Counted from the stretch's first letter, positions 18,598-27,895 are shown. The stretch: 64,000 bases of DNA from Streptomyces sp. NRRL WC-3605 (GCF_001509795.1 NZ_LLZN01000053.1:53473-117472); one strand, 5' to 3'. Numbers and translations: made by a program. The notes: generated by a model not told the origin, from the sequence alone.

Positions 18598-18616
18598 GCG
18601 GGGGTCGGTGCGCGGC

Positions 18617-19477
18617 TCAGCGCCCCGGCAGGACCAGCCGCAGCGCGCCCGCGCCCACCGTCCAGGTGCGGCTGCGCACCGGGCCCGACACCGACGCGTC
18701 CGCCCGGTAGCGGAAGTGCGCGCCCGACACGGTGACCGTACGGCCCTCGGCCCGCAGCGGCACCGCGGCCGCGCCCACCGACACCCGGTGCACCTCCACC
18801 GCGGCGACCCCCGAGGCGCCCGGCGTCACCGACACCGCGTGCACCGGCTCGTCCAGGTCCACCAGCGTGTCCCCGTCGACCTCGATCCGCAGGCGGGACG
18901 GCCCGCCGAAGGCCGCCGCCGGGGTGCCGCGCGCCGGCACCAGCGTCCGTACGAGGGACTGGCAGGTGCGCAGCCACGGCCGCGCGGGGCCCGGGCCCAC
19001 CGCGGTGGGCCACGCCGGGTCCGCCGGATCGCGCACCGGCGGTATCCGCAGCCCGCCCAGGACCACGCCGTCGCTGTCGTCGACCAGCAGGTCCAGCCGC
19101 CGCTCCGCGCCGTCCAGCGCCGCGCGGGCCGCCGCCACCGCACCCAGCGGCACTCCGAGGGACGCGGCCAGCGACAGCGCGGCGCCCACCGGCACCACCG
19201 ACAGCACGCATTCGGCCAGCTGCCGCTGCCGGTGCAGCAGGGACACCGCGCGCAGCAGCGCGCCGTCGTCACCGATCACGACCGGGCGGCGCGCACCGCG
19301 CCGCACCAGCGCCCGGGCGAACTCGTCGCCGTCCTCCGGCAGGCACACCTTGGTGGTCGCACCCGCGCTGAGCACGTCTTTCGCGATCCGCACGGACTCT
19401 CCGTCCGTCCTGCGAGCAACCGGATCGATCACCACCAGCAGCTGATCGGACCTCGCGAAAGTCGCCACCTCGGCCAT
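18617..19477 (-). CDS. diacylglycerol kinase-like protein (DAGK catalytic domain remnant or variant)
   Basis: The 286-residue protein resembles lipid kinases of the DAGK/YegS type: DQLLVVIDPVARRTDGES at the start, a middle region with VVIGDDGALLRAVSLLH (compare the GGDGT nucleotide loop), and a beta-rich C-terminal half with LRIEVDGDTLVDLDEPVHAV. The GGDGT-like loop is degenerate (GDDGA), so activity is uncertain. The start at 19477 is supported by AGGAAG on the minus strand; longer readings run into the purA leader. It is divergent from purA and convergent with the MarR-type gene. Confidence 0.6.
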   Translation of the reverse strand: MAEVATFARSDQLLVVIDPVARRTDGESVRIAKDVLSAGATTKVCLPEDGDEFARALVRRGARRPVVIGDDGALLRAVSLLHRQRQLAECVLSVVPVGAALSLAASLGVPLGAVAAARAALDGAERRLDLLVDDSDGVVLGGLRIPPVRDPADPAWPTAVGPGPARPWLRTCQSLVRTLVPARGTPAAAFGGPSRLRIEVDGDTLVDLDEPVHAVSVTPGASGVAAVEVHRVSVGAAAVPLRAEGRTVTVSGAHFRYRADASVSGPVRSRTWTVGAGALRLVLPGR

Positions 19478-19510
19478 GCCTCGCTTCCTCGGGTAGCATC
19501 TTTGTGCAAG

Positions 19511-19538
19511 AGCCCCTTGCGCTATTGCGCCAGGGGCT
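19511..19538. promoter_or_regulatory. near-perfect hairpin in the purA leader / divergent gap
   Basis: AGCCCCT-t-GCGC-tatt-GCGC-c-AGGGGCT forms an 11-bp stem with one internal mismatch. It lies in the 186-bp gap between the two divergent genes, about 125 bp before purA. It could be a regulatory RNA structure or an operator. Confidence 0.4.
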
Positions 19539-19663
19539 TCGTCTATTCCGGGGCATCCGGTCCGACGGTTTGCGGCCAACGAAGGTCGCCGGTGTATCAC
19601 CCGCACACGTGCGGCGTACACCCCTGACCTTGGACATGCCCCGCCCGGAAGGGGTGTACGCGC

Positions 19664-20947
19664 GTGCCCGCACTTGTGCTGCTCGGTGCTCAGTGGGGTG
19701 ACGAAGGCAAGGGAAAGGCGACGGACCTGCTAGGCGGATCCGTCGACTATGTGGTGCGCTACCAGGGCGGCAACAACGCCGGCCACACGGTAGTCGTGGG
19801 TGACCAGAAGTACGCCCTCCACCTGCTCCCTTCCGGAATCCTGTCCCCGGGGTGCACCCCGGTCATCGGCAACGGAGTCGTCGTCGACCCGTCGGTCCTG
19901 CTCTCCGAGCTGAGCGGTCTGAACGAGCGTGGCGTCGACACGTCCAAGCTCCTGATCAGCGGCAACGCCCACATCATCACGCCGTACAACGTCACCGTCG
20001 ACAAGGTGACGGAACGCTTCCTCGGCAAGCGGAAGATCGGCACCACCGGGCGCGGCATCGGCCCGACCTACGCCGACAAGATCAACCGCGTCGGCATCCG
20101 CGTCCAGGACCTGTACGACGAGTCGATCCTGACCCAGAAGGTCGAGGCGGCGCTCGACGTCAAGAACCAGATCCTCACCAAGCTCTACAACCGGCGCGCG
20201 ATCGCCGTCGACCAGGTCGTCGAGGAGCTGCTGGGCTACGCGGAGAAGCTGCGGCCGTTCGTCGCCGACACCGTCCTGGTGCTCAACCAGGCGCTGGAGG
20301 ACGACAAGGTCGTCCTGTTCGAGGGCGGCCAGGGCACCCTGCTGGACATCGACCACGGCACGTACCCCTTCGTGACGTCCAGCAACCCGACCGCGGGCGG
20401 CGCCTGCACGGGCGCGGGCGTGGGCCCGACGAAGATCAGCCGGGTCATCGGCATCCTCAAGGCGTACACGACCCGGGTCGGCGCCGGCCCGTTCCCGACC
20501 GAGCTGTTCGACGAGGACGGCGAGGCGCTGCGCCGGATCGGCGGCGAGCGGGGCGTCACCACCGGGCGTGACCGGCGCTGCGGCTGGTTCGACGCGGTGA
20601 TCGCCCGGTACGCGACCCGGGTCAACGGCCTGACCGACTTCTTCCTGACCAAGCTCGACGTCCTCACCGGCTGGGAGCAGATCCCGGTCTGCGTGGCCTA
20701 CGAGATCGACGGCAAGCGGGTCGAGGAACTGCCGTACTCGCAGTCCGACTTCCACCACGCCAAGCCGGTCTACGAGATGCTGCCCGGCTGGTCCGAGGAC
20801 ATCTCGAAGGCGAAGACGTTCTCCGACCTGCCGAAGAACGCCCAGGCGTACGTCAAGGCGCTGGAGGAGATGTCCGGCGCCCCGATCTCCGCGATCGGCG
20901 TGGGCCCGGGCCGGGACGAGACGATCGAGGTCAACTCGTTCCTGTAG
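19664..20947 (+). CDS. purA: adenylosuccinate synthase
   Basis: PurA makes adenylosuccinate from IMP, aspartate and GTP, the committed step to AMP. The 427-residue length is standard. The N-terminal [17 protein letters not shown] is the family signature with the GTP-binding loop and catalytic Asp. [19 protein letters not shown] is the IMP loop, and [16 protein letters not shown] the aspartate-binding region. GTG 19664 has GGAAGGGG nine bases upstream. A bidirectional hairpin follows the stop. Confidence 0.98.
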   Translation: MPALVLLGAQWGDEGKGKATDLLGGSVDYVVRYQGGNNAGHTVVVGDQKYALHLLPSGILSPGCTPVIGNGVVVDPSVLLSELSGLNERGVDTSKLLISGNAHIITPYNVTVDKVTERFLGKRKIGTTGRGIGPTYADKINRVGIRVQDLYDESILTQKVEAALDVKNQILTKLYNRRAIAVDQVVEELLGYAEKLRPFVADTVLVLNQALEDDKVVLFEGGQGTLLDIDHGTYPFVTSSNPTAGGACTGAGVGPTKISRVIGILKAYTTRVGAGPFPTELFDEDGEALRRIGGERGVTTGRDRRCGWFDAVIARYATRVNGLTDFFLTKLDVLTGWEQIPVCVAYEIDGKRVEELPYSQSDFHHAKPVYEMLPGWSEDISKAKTFSDLPKNAQAYVKALEEMSGAPISAIGVGPGRDETIEVNSFL

Positions 20948-20959
20948 GACCACACATGT

Positions 20960-20992
20960 GAGCGCCCGGCCGGCAACCCCGGCCGGGCGCTC
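20960..20992. terminator. bidirectional terminator between purA and ABC permease
   Basis: A perfect 14-bp stem, GAGCGCCCGGCCGG and its complement, encloses the loop CAACC between two converging genes, so it probably ends both transcripts. Confidence 0.85.
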
Positions 20993-21005
20993 GCGCGTTC
21001 ACACC

Positions 21006-23390
21006 TCACTCGGTGCGCAGGGCCCCGGCCGCGTCCGTCCCGGCCGCCCGGCCCGCCGGGAGCAGTGCGCCCGCCACCGCGATCGCCGGACCGCCCAGCA
21101 GGAGCAGGGCCAGGACCGGCGGGGCGTACACGGCGAGGTAGGCGCCGGGCAGGTCCATCCCCACCGCGTCGCCCATCAGCGGCGTCACCCCGTGATGCAG
21201 GGCGATGCCGAGCGGGATCCCGGCCGTCGAGGCGACCACGCCGATGCCGGCGACCGACGTGAGCACCATGCCGACGACTTGACGAGGCGTCATGCCCAGC
21301 GATTTGTGGACGCCGAGTTCGTGGACGCGGTCGCGGGTGTCGAGGACGACCGTGCTGAACACCCCCAAACCCGCGACCGTCACCAGCAGCAGGGTGAGTG
21401 TGCCGATCAGCGCGTCCATGGCCGCGATCACGTCGGAGGAGCCGTCCCCGCCCGGGTGCGCGTACGCGCCCAGGTCGTCCAGGGCCTTGTTCAGGGAGGC
21501 CAGGTAGGCGTCCTCCGAGACTCCCGGGTACGGCTGGACGTAGAAGCTCGTCGGCCCGGCGTCCACCCCCAGGGCGGTCAGGGTGCCGGCCGGAGTCAGC
21601 ACGGTCATGCCGTCGTTCTCGGTGAAGAACGCCTCCCCGACGACGCGGACGGTGGTGCGGCGGCCGGCCTCCGTCAGGGTCAGGCGGTCACCGAGCCCGA
21701 TCCCGGCGGCGTCGAGGAACCGCCGCGTGACCACCGCCTGGCCGGGCCCGGTCGGCCAGGTACCCGCGACCAGGTCCGGAGCGGCCCAGGACGCGTCGCC
21801 CTCGTACCCGGTCACGAGGGTGCGGCCGGCGACACCGGCCGCGCCCACCTCCGCCCGCGCGGTGCCGTAGAAGCGGCGGGTCCCCTCCTGGGCGCGCAGG
21901 ACGGCGGCGACCTCGGCCGGATCGGCGGCCGGCCTATCCGGCTGACCGGGGGCCCGGACGACCTGGGCGCCGGGCGGCCCCTGCCCACCCCCGGTGCCGA
22001 CGACGACCGGAGCGGTGGAGTCGAGCATCCGGTGCGACTGCACGGCGCCGAGAGTCAGCGCCATCCCGGCCGCGAAGGTGACCGTGACGGCGGCGACGGC
22101 CACCGCGGCGGCCGTCGTGAGCGAGCGGGCCGGGCGGGCGAACGGGTGCGCCAGACCGAGCCCGACCGGGCGCGGCAACGGCAACCGCCCGGTGATCCGC
22201 CGGGCCGTCCGCCCCCGTACGCCTGCCGCCGCCCGCCCCACGGAGATCGCCTCCACCGTGCGCAGCCGGCCGGCGCGCAGCGCGGGCAGGAGAGCGGAGA
22301 CCGCCACCAGCGCGAGGGTGGCGGCGGACGCCGCCACGTCGACCCACCAGGGCACCGACGCGGGCGCGCCGCCGTACACGTCGTCGATGTCGCCGAGCAC
22401 CGGCCACGCCAGCACGTTGCCGAGCGCCACCCCCAGCGCGCAGCCGAGCGTGGCCGGGACCAGCGCCTGGGCGACGTACGCCCGGACCACCTGGGCCGGG
22501 GTGAAGCCGAGGGACTTGAGGACGCCGATACGCCGGGTGGCGGCGCCCACGGCGCCGCTGACGACGATGCCGACGATCAGTACCGACAGGGCCAGGCCCA
22601 GCACACCGAACGCGGCCACGAAGGGCACGAACGCCAGCGCGTTGGCGAGCTGTTCCTGCCGGACGACGAGGTGGGACCGCGTTCCGGTCAGGGCACCCGG
22701 CGGCACGGCGCCGGCGATCGCGGCGCGCGCGGCGGACATCCGCGCCTCCGTGCCGGCGTGCCGGAAGCGGTACAGCATCTCGTACGTGACGGCGCCGGAC
22801 CCCGGGGAGAGAGCCGCGGCCTGGGCGGGGGTCACCCAGGCGTCCGCGGTGCCGGTGACCGACCGGGCGAGGCCGACCACGGTCAGCGCCGGGCCGCCCG
22901 CCGCGCCGGGGAGGGCCAGCCTGTCTCCCGGCCGCAGCGGCCACTCGTCCCCGGCCAGCACGATCTCGCCCGGCCCGGTGGCCCAGCGGCCCGCGGTCAG
23001 CCGCAGCCGGTCGACCGGGCCCCCGGGGTCCGCACGTCCGGTCACCTGCAGCGCGGGCAGGGTGACACCGGCCGGCAGCGCGGCGGACTCCGAAAGCGTG
23101 CGCGGACGCAGCCGCAGGGTGCGAAACGGTCCGGCCGCGGCCGTCACACCGGGCACCCGTGCCGTCGCCGCGAGCTCCTGCCCGGTGACCTCGTCGCCGT
23201 CGAACTGGGCGGCCAGATGGGCGCCGCGCCCCTCGGCCATCGCGTGCTCGAACGGGGCGCGGGACGCGGTGAGCACCCCGGCGGCCACGACGGACGCCGC
23301 GACCGCGACGAGCGTGGTCAGCACCAGCACCACGGTCTGCGTCCGGCGCCGTCCGACGCCCGCGCGGACCACCCCGCCCAGGGCGCTCAC
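21006..23390 (-). CDS. FtsX-like ABC transporter permease (MacB/LolC type)
   Basis: The 794-residue protein begins with an N-terminal membrane anchor ([20 protein letters not shown]), a large extracytoplasmic domain, a first FtsX block of three to four helices around residues 260-380, a second anchor near 430, another outer domain, then a final FtsX block at about 660-790. Each FtsX block holds the typical [14 protein letters not shown] or [15 protein letters not shown] coupling motif. It overlaps the ATPase gene by four bases. Such systems export lipids, peptides or antibiotics or transmit stress mechanically. The divergent two-component system next to it is a likely controller. Confidence 0.9.
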   Translation of the reverse strand: MSALGGVVRAGVGRRRTQTVVLVLTTLVAVAASVVAAGVLTASRAPFEHAMAEGRGAHLAAQFDGDEVTGQELAATARVPGVTAAAGPFRTLRLRPRTLSESAALPAGVTLPALQVTGRADPGGPVDRLRLTAGRWATGPGEIVLAGDEWPLRPGDRLALPGAAGGPALTVVGLARSVTGTADAWVTPAQAAALSPGSGAVTYEMLYRFRHAGTEARMSAARAAIAGAVPPGALTGTRSHLVVRQEQLANALAFVPFVAAFGVLGLALSVLIVGIVVSGAVGAATRRIGVLKSLGFTPAQVVRAYVAQALVPATLGCALGVALGNVLAWPVLGDIDDVYGGAPASVPWWVDVAASAATLALVAVSALLPALRAGRLRTVEAISVGRAAAGVRGRTARRITGRLPLPRPVGLGLAHPFARPARSLTTAAAVAVAAVTVTFAAGMALTLGAVQSHRMLDSTAPVVVGTGGGQGPPGAQVVRAPGQPDRPAADPAEVAAVLRAQEGTRRFYGTARAEVGAAGVAGRTLVTGYEGDASWAAPDLVAGTWPTGPGQAVVTRRFLDAAGIGLGDRLTLTEAGRRTTVRVVGEAFFTENDGMTVLTPAGTLTALGVDAGPTSFYVQPYPGVSEDAYLASLNKALDDLGAYAHPGGDGSSDVIAAMDALIGTLTLLLVTVAGLGVFSTVVLDTRDRVHELGVHKSLGMTPRQVVGMVLTSVAGIGVVASTAGIPLGIALHHGVTPLMGDAVGMDLPGAYLAVYAPPVLALLLLGGPAIAVAGALLPAGRAAGTDAAGALRTE

Positions 23391-24097
23391 CGGGCCACCG
23401 CCGGACGGACGTCCCGGGAGTCCCGGACGATCCGGCCGTCGACCAGCTCGATCGTCCGGGTCGCGCAGGACGCGGCGAGTCCCAGGTCATGGGTGACCAG
23501 CACGATCGTCTGCCCGTCCGCGTTGAGCGCGGCCAGCAGCTCCCGTACGTCGTCGCCGGACGCGGTGTCCAGCGCGCCGGTCGGCTCGTCGGCCAGCAGC
23601 AGCGGCGGACGGTTCATCAGGGCGCGGGCCACCGCGACGCGTTGCCGCTCACCACCGGACAGCCGGGCGGGGTGGGCGCCCGCGTGCCGCTCGACTCCGA
23701 GGCGGGCCAGCAGCTCCGCGGCGCGCTGCCGGGCCTCGGCGCGGGGCACGCCGGCGAGCTGGGCGGGCAGCAGGACGTTGTCGGCGACCGTCAGGTCCTC
23801 CAGCAGGTTGAAGAACTGGAAGACCATGCCGATCCGGGCCCTGCGGTACCGCGCCGACGCGGACTCGCCGAGCCGGTCCACCCGCAGCCCGTCGACGGTG
23901 ACGCTCCCGCCGCTCGGCCGGTCCAGGCCCGCGATCAGGTTGAGCAGCGTCGACTTGCCGCTGCCCGACGGCCCGAGGACGGCCAGCGCCTCCCCGGCCC
24001 GCACGCCCAGGCTCACTCCGGCCAGCGCCGGCGGCCCCTCCCCGTACGTCCTGCTCACGTCACGGATGTCGATCAGAGGCGGCGCGGTCGTGGTCAT
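23387..24097 (-). CDS. ABC transporter ATP-binding protein, MacB/LolD type
   Basis: The 236-residue ATPase has Walker [10 protein letters not shown], the signature [15 protein letters not shown], Walker [13 protein letters not shown], and H-loop VTHD. All are canonical for the MacB/LolD/BceA group that pairs with FtsX-like permeases. GGGGAGAG lies just before its ATG on the minus strand. It is the first gene of a two-gene operon divergent from the second two-component system, with about 210 bp between starts. Confidence 0.95.
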   Translation of the reverse strand: MTTTAPPLIDIRDVSRTYGEGPPALAGVSLGVRAGEALAVLGPSGSGKSTLLNLIAGLDRPSGGSVTVDGLRVDRLGESASARYRRARIGMVFQFFNLLEDLTVADNVLLPAQLAGVPRAEARQRAAELLARLGVERHAGAHPARLSGGERQRVAVARALMNRPPLLLADEPTGALDTASGDDVRELLAALNADGQTIVLVTHDLGLAASCATRTIELVDGRIVRDSRDVRPAVAR

Positions 24098-24218
24098 GGG
24101 CTCTCCCCGGCTGGTGCGATCGGTCCGGCGTGACGCTAGGCGCGGGGGCGTGCCGGGCGCGTCGCCCGCGACGGCGAGAGCGGCTGCCGTACCGGGGTGA
24201 CCCGGCGGGGACGTCATC

Positions 24219-24231
24219 CCTGAGATGTACG
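24219..24231 (+). promoter_or_regulatory. 13-nt box, second copy
   Basis: CCTGAGATGTACG, identical to 11560-11572, lies 78-90 bases before the second kinase and between it and the divergent ABC operon. A further GATGTACG follows at 24237-24244. Confidence 0.45.
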
Positions 24232-24296
24232 AGGAGGATGTACGGCCCGTCGCCGCCGTCCTCGGCGGGAGGGATGTGGGCGCGCCGTGCCCTTGC

Positions 24297-24302
24297 CAGA
24301 CT
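24297..24302 (+). promoter_or_regulatory. leaderless -10 (CAGACT) of the second kinase gene
   Basis: CAGACT ends six bases before ATG 24309, with no ribosome-binding site. It is a weaker match than the others. Confidence 0.4.
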
Positions 24303-24308
24303 GGCCCC

Positions 24309-25625
24309 ATGAGCGGGGTGGCCGGGATGTTCGGACGGGCGGGTGCGGGGCGATGGAGGGCCGCCGGCACGGCCCTGCCGCGGCCGTCGCGGTGGATGTG
24401 GACGGCCGACGCGGTCCTCGCCCTCGTGCTCGCCGTGTGCACGGTCGGCGCCGCGCTGGAACAGGACGCCGCCGTGCGGATGCCGAGACTCGGCATGGGG
24501 GAGACGGCCGTCCTGCCGCCCTCCGTGCCGCCGGGCGTCCTCGCCGTCCCCTCGCCCGACCCCGGGGAGCTGGTCCTCGCCGCGCTGACCGCGCTTCCCC
24601 TGATCGCGCGCCGCCGTTGTCCGCTGGCCGCGTTCTGGGCCGTGCTCGGGGCGACCCTGGTGTTCGGCCAGCGGTCCGGCGCGACGGACGCGACCGTGTA
24701 CACGTTCCTGTCGTGCGTGGTCGCCGCGTACAGCGCCGCCGTGCACAGTCCGCGCCGCGTTCCGGCACTGGCGGGCGTCGTGCTCGGCGCGGCGCTGATG
24801 GCGGTGTTCCACGAGGAGTACTTCCCGTACTTCACCCAGAGCTTCGTGCCGTTCCTGGTGCTGCTCGGGGTGGGACTCGGGGCGAACGCGATCCACACCT
24901 GGCAGCAGCGCGTCCGGGACCTCCAGGAACACCAGGAGACCGCCACCCGCCTCGCGGTCGAACGCGAACGTGCCCGGATCGCCCGTGAGTTGCACGACGT
25001 CGTCACCCACAATGTGAGCGTGATGGTGATCCAGGCCGGAGCGGCCCGCAAGGTGATGGACGCCGCGCCGCACCGCGCCCGCGAGGCGCTGCTGGCCGTC
25101 GAGGCGGGCGGACGCACCGCGATGGCCGAACTGCGCCACGTGATGGGCCTGCTGACGATGGACGGGGACGCGGGCGCCGACCCGGCCACCGACACGGGCC
25201 TCGCCCCGCAGCCGGGGCTCGCCCAGCTCGACGTGCTCGTGGACCGCGTCCGCGCGACCGGCGTCCCCGTCGAGCTGACCGTCACCGGTGCCCCGGAGCC
25301 GTTGGCCGCCGGCCCCGGCCTCGCCGTGTACCGGGTGGTGCAGGAGGCGCTGACGAACGTCGTCAAGCACGCCCCCGGGGCGCGGGTGACGGTGTCCGTC
25401 GCCCACACACCCGAGGCCGTCCATGTGGAGGTGTCCGACACCGGGGGCACCGCCGCGGCTCCAACCGGTCCCGGGGGCGGCCGGGGCCTGCTCGGTCTGC
25501 GGGAGCGGCTCGCCGTCTACGGCGGCACGCTGGAGGCGGGCCCGCGCCCCGCGGGAGGTTTCCGGGTGCGCGCGGTGCTGCCGGTGCGGACGCGGGAGGA
25601 CCAGCCCGCCGAGGGGGCGTCGTGA
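24309..25625 (+). CDS. sensor histidine kinase, DesK/NarX-type (HisKA_3)
   Basis: The 438-residue kinase has an N-terminal membrane region of about four to five helices with a short loop between the first two, then the dimerisation box RIARELHDVVTHNVSVMVIQ with H229, an N-box-like EALTNVVKHAPG, and a G-box GGRGLLGLRERL. It overlaps the response regulator gene by GTGA. The ABC operon next door and the shared box suggest it senses a compound handled by that transporter; this is inference from layout. A longer reading from ATG 24225 would run through the shared box and promoter. Confidence 0.9.
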   Translation: MSGVAGMFGRAGAGRWRAAGTALPRPSRWMWTADAVLALVLAVCTVGAALEQDAAVRMPRLGMGETAVLPPSVPPGVLAVPSPDPGELVLAALTALPLIARRRCPLAAFWAVLGATLVFGQRSGATDATVYTFLSCVVAAYSAAVHSPRRVPALAGVVLGAALMAVFHEEYFPYFTQSFVPFLVLLGVGLGANAIHTWQQRVRDLQEHQETATRLAVERERARIARELHDVVTHNVSVMVIQAGAARKVMDAAPHRAREALLAVEAGGRTAMAELRHVMGLLTMDGDAGADPATDTGLAPQPGLAQLDVLVDRVRATGVPVELTVTGAPEPLAAGPGLAVYRVVQEALTNVVKHAPGARVTVSVAHTPEAVHVEVSDTGGTAAAPTGPGGGRGLLGLRERLAVYGGTLEAGPRPAGGFRVRAVLPVRTREDQPAEGAS

Positions 25626-26329
25626 CCGGCGCCCCGCGTGTGGTGATCGCCGACGACCAGGCCCTGGTCCGCACCGGATTCGCGATGATCCTCACCGCCG
25701 ACGGAATCGACGTGGTGGCCGAGGCGGCGGACGGCGAGGAGGCGGTGGCGGCGGTCGAGCGCACCCGCCCCCACCTCGTCCTCATGGACATCCGGATGCC
25801 GGGCCTCGACGGCCTGGAGGCCACCCGCCGCATCCTCTCCGGCGCGATCCCCGACCCGCCCCGCGTCCTGATCCTCACCACGTACGACCTCGACCGGTAC
25901 GTCTATGCCGCCCTCACCACGGGCGCCTGCGGCTTCCTCCTCAAGGACGTCACCCCCGAACACCTCGTCGCCGCCGTCCGGCTGGCCTGCACCGGCGACG
26001 CGCTGCTCGCCCCGGCCATCACCCGCCGCCTCGTCGAACGCTTCGTCACCCAGGATGCGGCGACCGCCGCGCTCCATCGCGACCTCGCGGTCCTCACCCC
26101 GCGCGAACGGCAGGTCCTGCAGTGTCTGGGCACGGGCCTCAGCAACGCCGAACTCGCCGCCCGGTTCGCCCTGAGCGAGGCCACGGTGAAGACCCACGTC
26201 GCCCGCATCCTGTCCAAGCTCCGGCTGCGGGACCGTGCGCAGGCGGTGGTGGTGGCCTACGAGACGGGGCTGGTCACGCCGGGCGGGGGCACGAGGGGAG
26301 CGGTCGGCGGTTGTCACTCGCAGGAGTGA
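25622..26329 (+). CDS. NarL/FixJ-family response regulator
   Basis: The 235-residue regulator has an N-terminal receiver with D56 in LVLMDIRMPG and K in LLKDVT. The C-terminal LuxR domain reads LTPRERQVLQCLGTGLSNAE and LSEATVKTHVARILSKLRL. The C-terminus carries about 15 extra residues after the usual end. It is coupled to its kinase by a 4-bp overlap. It is clearly related to the regulator at 12982-13647 but diverged, so the two modules are paralogues of the same class, not a recent duplication. Confidence 0.93.
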   Translation: MTGAPRVVIADDQALVRTGFAMILTADGIDVVAEAADGEEAVAAVERTRPHLVLMDIRMPGLDGLEATRRILSGAIPDPPRVLILTTYDLDRYVYAALTTGACGFLLKDVTPEHLVAAVRLACTGDALLAPAITRRLVERFVTQDAATAALHRDLAVLTPRERQVLQCLGTGLSNAELAARFALSEATVKTHVARILSKLRLRDRAQAVVVAYETGLVTPGGGTRGAVGGCHSQE

Positions 26330-26367
26330 AGAACATCAACTCCCGCCTGGGAAAAGGCGGTTTCGAC

Positions 26368-26398
26368 TTGCGAACGTAGCTCTGCGTGGCCTTAGAGT
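26368..26398 (+). promoter_or_regulatory. possible promoter of the HTH gene
   Basis: TTGCGA (26368-26373) and TAGAGT (26393-26398) are separated by 19 bp. The implied start near 26405 gives a 60-nt leader holding the hairpin at 26414-26442. Confidence 0.35.
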
Positions 26399-26413
26399 CA
26401 CGCCAACAGGAAC

Positions 26414-26442
26414 GCCCCCGCGGTGCGCCAACACCCGGGGGC
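26414..26442 (+). promoter_or_regulatory. leader hairpin before the HTH gene
   Basis: GCCCCCG and CGGGGGC pair across a 15-base loop, ending nine bases before AGGAG (26451-26455). It could be an attenuator or a translation-control stem. Confidence 0.4.
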
Positions 26443-26467
26443 TCGACACCAGGAGCTAGCCCTCCCA

Positions 26468-27070
26468 ATGCGTGGTCATCGTACGACGCCTGCGCGCGTC
26501 ATTTCAGGTCTCTCCGCCGCCCTGCCGCACGACCGCGGCGTCTTCTGGTGTGCGATGGGCGTACTGACGTACCTGCCCGGCCTCCCGGCCGGCGCCCGTG
26601 TCCTCCTCCGGGTGCTCGCCGAGGTGTGGGCCGAAGGGCGGGCGCGGATCGCCGCCACTCTGCGTGAGCTGGACGAACTTCGGTGCCGGCGGCATGGGGT
26701 GGCCGAAGCGGAGGGCGCGGGGCAACTCCGCCTGGCGCAAACGGTGTTCGAGGCTGCGTGCGACGTCGCGCCACGAACGGGTGAATCCGAAAAAGTTCCG
26801 CGCCGGCGTGCGTCGCTGGGGAATTCCACGGCCGCCGCGGCGCGTCTGCTGCTCGCCTTCGGGGACTACGACCGGTCCTTCAGCCTCTCCGGCGCCGAGG
26901 CGGTGCGGCTCGCGCCGCTGGTGGAGGAGTGGTGGCGGCGGGGGGCGACCGACGCCGAGGTGCGCAGGGCCGTGACGTGGGGGGCGCCCGAGTGGATGCC
27001 GTCGGCTTACGGCCATGTCGAGGCGCGGTTGCGGGGCGGTTCCCGCGTGCGCGTACGCCGACCGGCCTGA
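26468..27070 (+). CDS. putative helix-turn-helix protein of accessory type
   Basis: The 200-residue product starts with RGHRTTPARVISGLSAALPH and FWCAMGVLTYLPGLPAGARV, then LRVLAEVWAEGRARIAATLRELDEL, which resembles the winged helix-turn-helix half of a family I remember from many Streptomyces genomes. The rest has alternating Leu/Arg helices and no recognisable domain. Codons here are less GC-biased at third positions than in neighbours, and the next two genes form a toxin-antitoxin pair, so the patch may be acquired. ATG 26468 has AGGAG twelve bases upstream, a long spacing; GTG 26423 is an alternative. Function is unknown. Confidence 0.5.
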   Translation: MRGHRTTPARVISGLSAALPHDRGVFWCAMGVLTYLPGLPAGARVLLRVLAEVWAEGRARIAATLRELDELRCRRHGVAEAEGAGQLRLAQTVFEAACDVAPRTGESEKVPRRRASLGNSTAAAARLLLAFGDYDRSFSLSGAEAVRLAPLVEEWWRRGATDAEVRRAVTWGAPEWMPSAYGHVEARLRGGSRVRVRRPA

Positions 27071-27141
27071 CCTGCGGCCGGCGGTTCTTCGAGAGAAACG
27101 GAGTGTGTTCGATGACTGTCGAACTGGAGCGACCCGAGGTG

Positions 27142-27159
27142 GTATACCACAGGTATACT
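27142..27159. promoter_or_regulatory. antitoxin promoter with twin GTATAC operator
   Basis: Two self-palindromic GTATAC sites at 27142-27147 and 27153-27158 are 11 bp apart, one helical turn. The second overlaps a consensus-like -10, TATACT, that ends six bases before ATG 27166. This is the expected layout for autorepression by a ribbon-helix-helix antitoxin. Confidence 0.65.
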
Positions 27160-27165
27160 GTCGTG

Positions 27166-27429
27166 ATGGCTGACACCACCGTCAAGGTCGATCCCGCCGT
27201 CCGCGACCGCCTCATGGTCCTTGCCCGCGAGCGCGGGATGACCATGCGTGACCTGATCGCCGAGCTGGCGGGGGCCACACCGACCAGGGAAGAGCTGCGC
27301 AAGCGCTACGAGGCGGCCAAGGCGTACTGCGAGACGCACTTCGGTGTGACCCTCACGGACGAGGACCACGACCGCGTGGAGAAGGTCTGGCAGGACCTTG
27401 AGGCCGGCCGGCCCGTGGACAGCCTGTGA
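27166..27429 (+). CDS. ribbon-helix-helix antitoxin (VapB-like)
   Basis: The 87-residue protein starts with TTVKVDPAVRDRLMVLARER followed by GMTMRDLIAELA, which is a ribbon-helix-helix DNA-binding domain. The C-terminal half is charged and helical, as expected for the part that wraps a toxin. It overlaps the PIN-domain gene by four bases (GTGA). ATG 27166 is favoured because the TATACT element is six bases upstream; ATG 27112 is in frame and would add 18 residues but would place the operator inside the coding region. It should bind the twin GTATAC site and repress the pair. Confidence 0.82.
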   Translation: MADTTVKVDPAVRDRLMVLARERGMTMRDLIAELAGATPTREELRKRYEAAKAYCETHFGVTLTDEDHDRVEKVWQDLEAGRPVDSL

Positions 27430-27839
27430 GCGCCACGAGGGCCGGGTCGACCGGCGTCGTGTTCGACGAGTCGGCCCTGCTGGCGCTCGGCTCGGGCAAC
27501 TCACTGGCCTCCCAGTTCGTCGCGAACACCGAGCACGGGCCCACCCGGCACGTCTACGTGCCCGCGCTGTGCCTGGCCGCTGCCGACGGTATGCGCAAAG
27601 GACTCGCCGAGCACGTCGGAGCGCTGCCCGCAGTGGAGATCGTCGAGCTGGACTTCGCGGGGGCGTCCACCGTGGGCGCCCTGCTGCGTGACGGGATGGA
27701 GTGGCGGCTCGGTCACGCGGTCCATTTGTCCCGGCCGACGCCGGACTGGCCGGACGGTCGCCGGGTGCTGACCACCGACCCCGACCTGTACGCGGAGATG
27801 CCCCTGGTGCGGACGATCAGGTTGCCGCGGCACCGATGA
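27426..27839 (+). CDS. PIN-domain toxin-like protein (VapC-like)
   Basis: The 137-residue protein begins VVFDESALLALGSGN, the first PIN aspartate (D14) with its SALLAL follow-up, and ends with VLTTDPDLYAEMP, the late aspartate region. The middle acidic residue positions are poorly conserved: the second motif reads VPALCLAAAD and the third GMEWRLGHAV. VapC toxins are Mg-dependent RNases acting on tRNA or rRNA. The incomplete acidic set means activity is uncertain. Coupling to the upstream ribbon-helix-helix gene supports a VapBC-type module. Confidence 0.75.
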   Translation: MSATRAGSTGVVFDESALLALGSGNSLASQFVANTEHGPTRHVYVPALCLAAADGMRKGLAEHVGALPAVEIVELDFAGASTVGALLRDGMEWRLGHAVHLSRPTPDWPDGRRVLTTDPDLYAEMPLVRTIRLPRHR

Positions 27840-27895
27840 CCGGAAAGGGAGGGCTCCGACGCGTGCCCTCCCGTTCCCGGCCCTGAGGGCGTCCG

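Noticed and set aside
8281..18600. A natural-product gene cluster around the kyn genes, P450 and ABC exporter
   Set aside because: No core biosynthetic enzyme (PKS, NRPS, terpene synthase, RiPP) is present; the genes have separate promoters and look like ordinary catabolism and resistance functions.
26468..27070. A frameshifted or broken HTH gene
   Set aside because: The frame is open through the whole length and the alternative frames do not restore a better match, so a disrupted gene is not supported.
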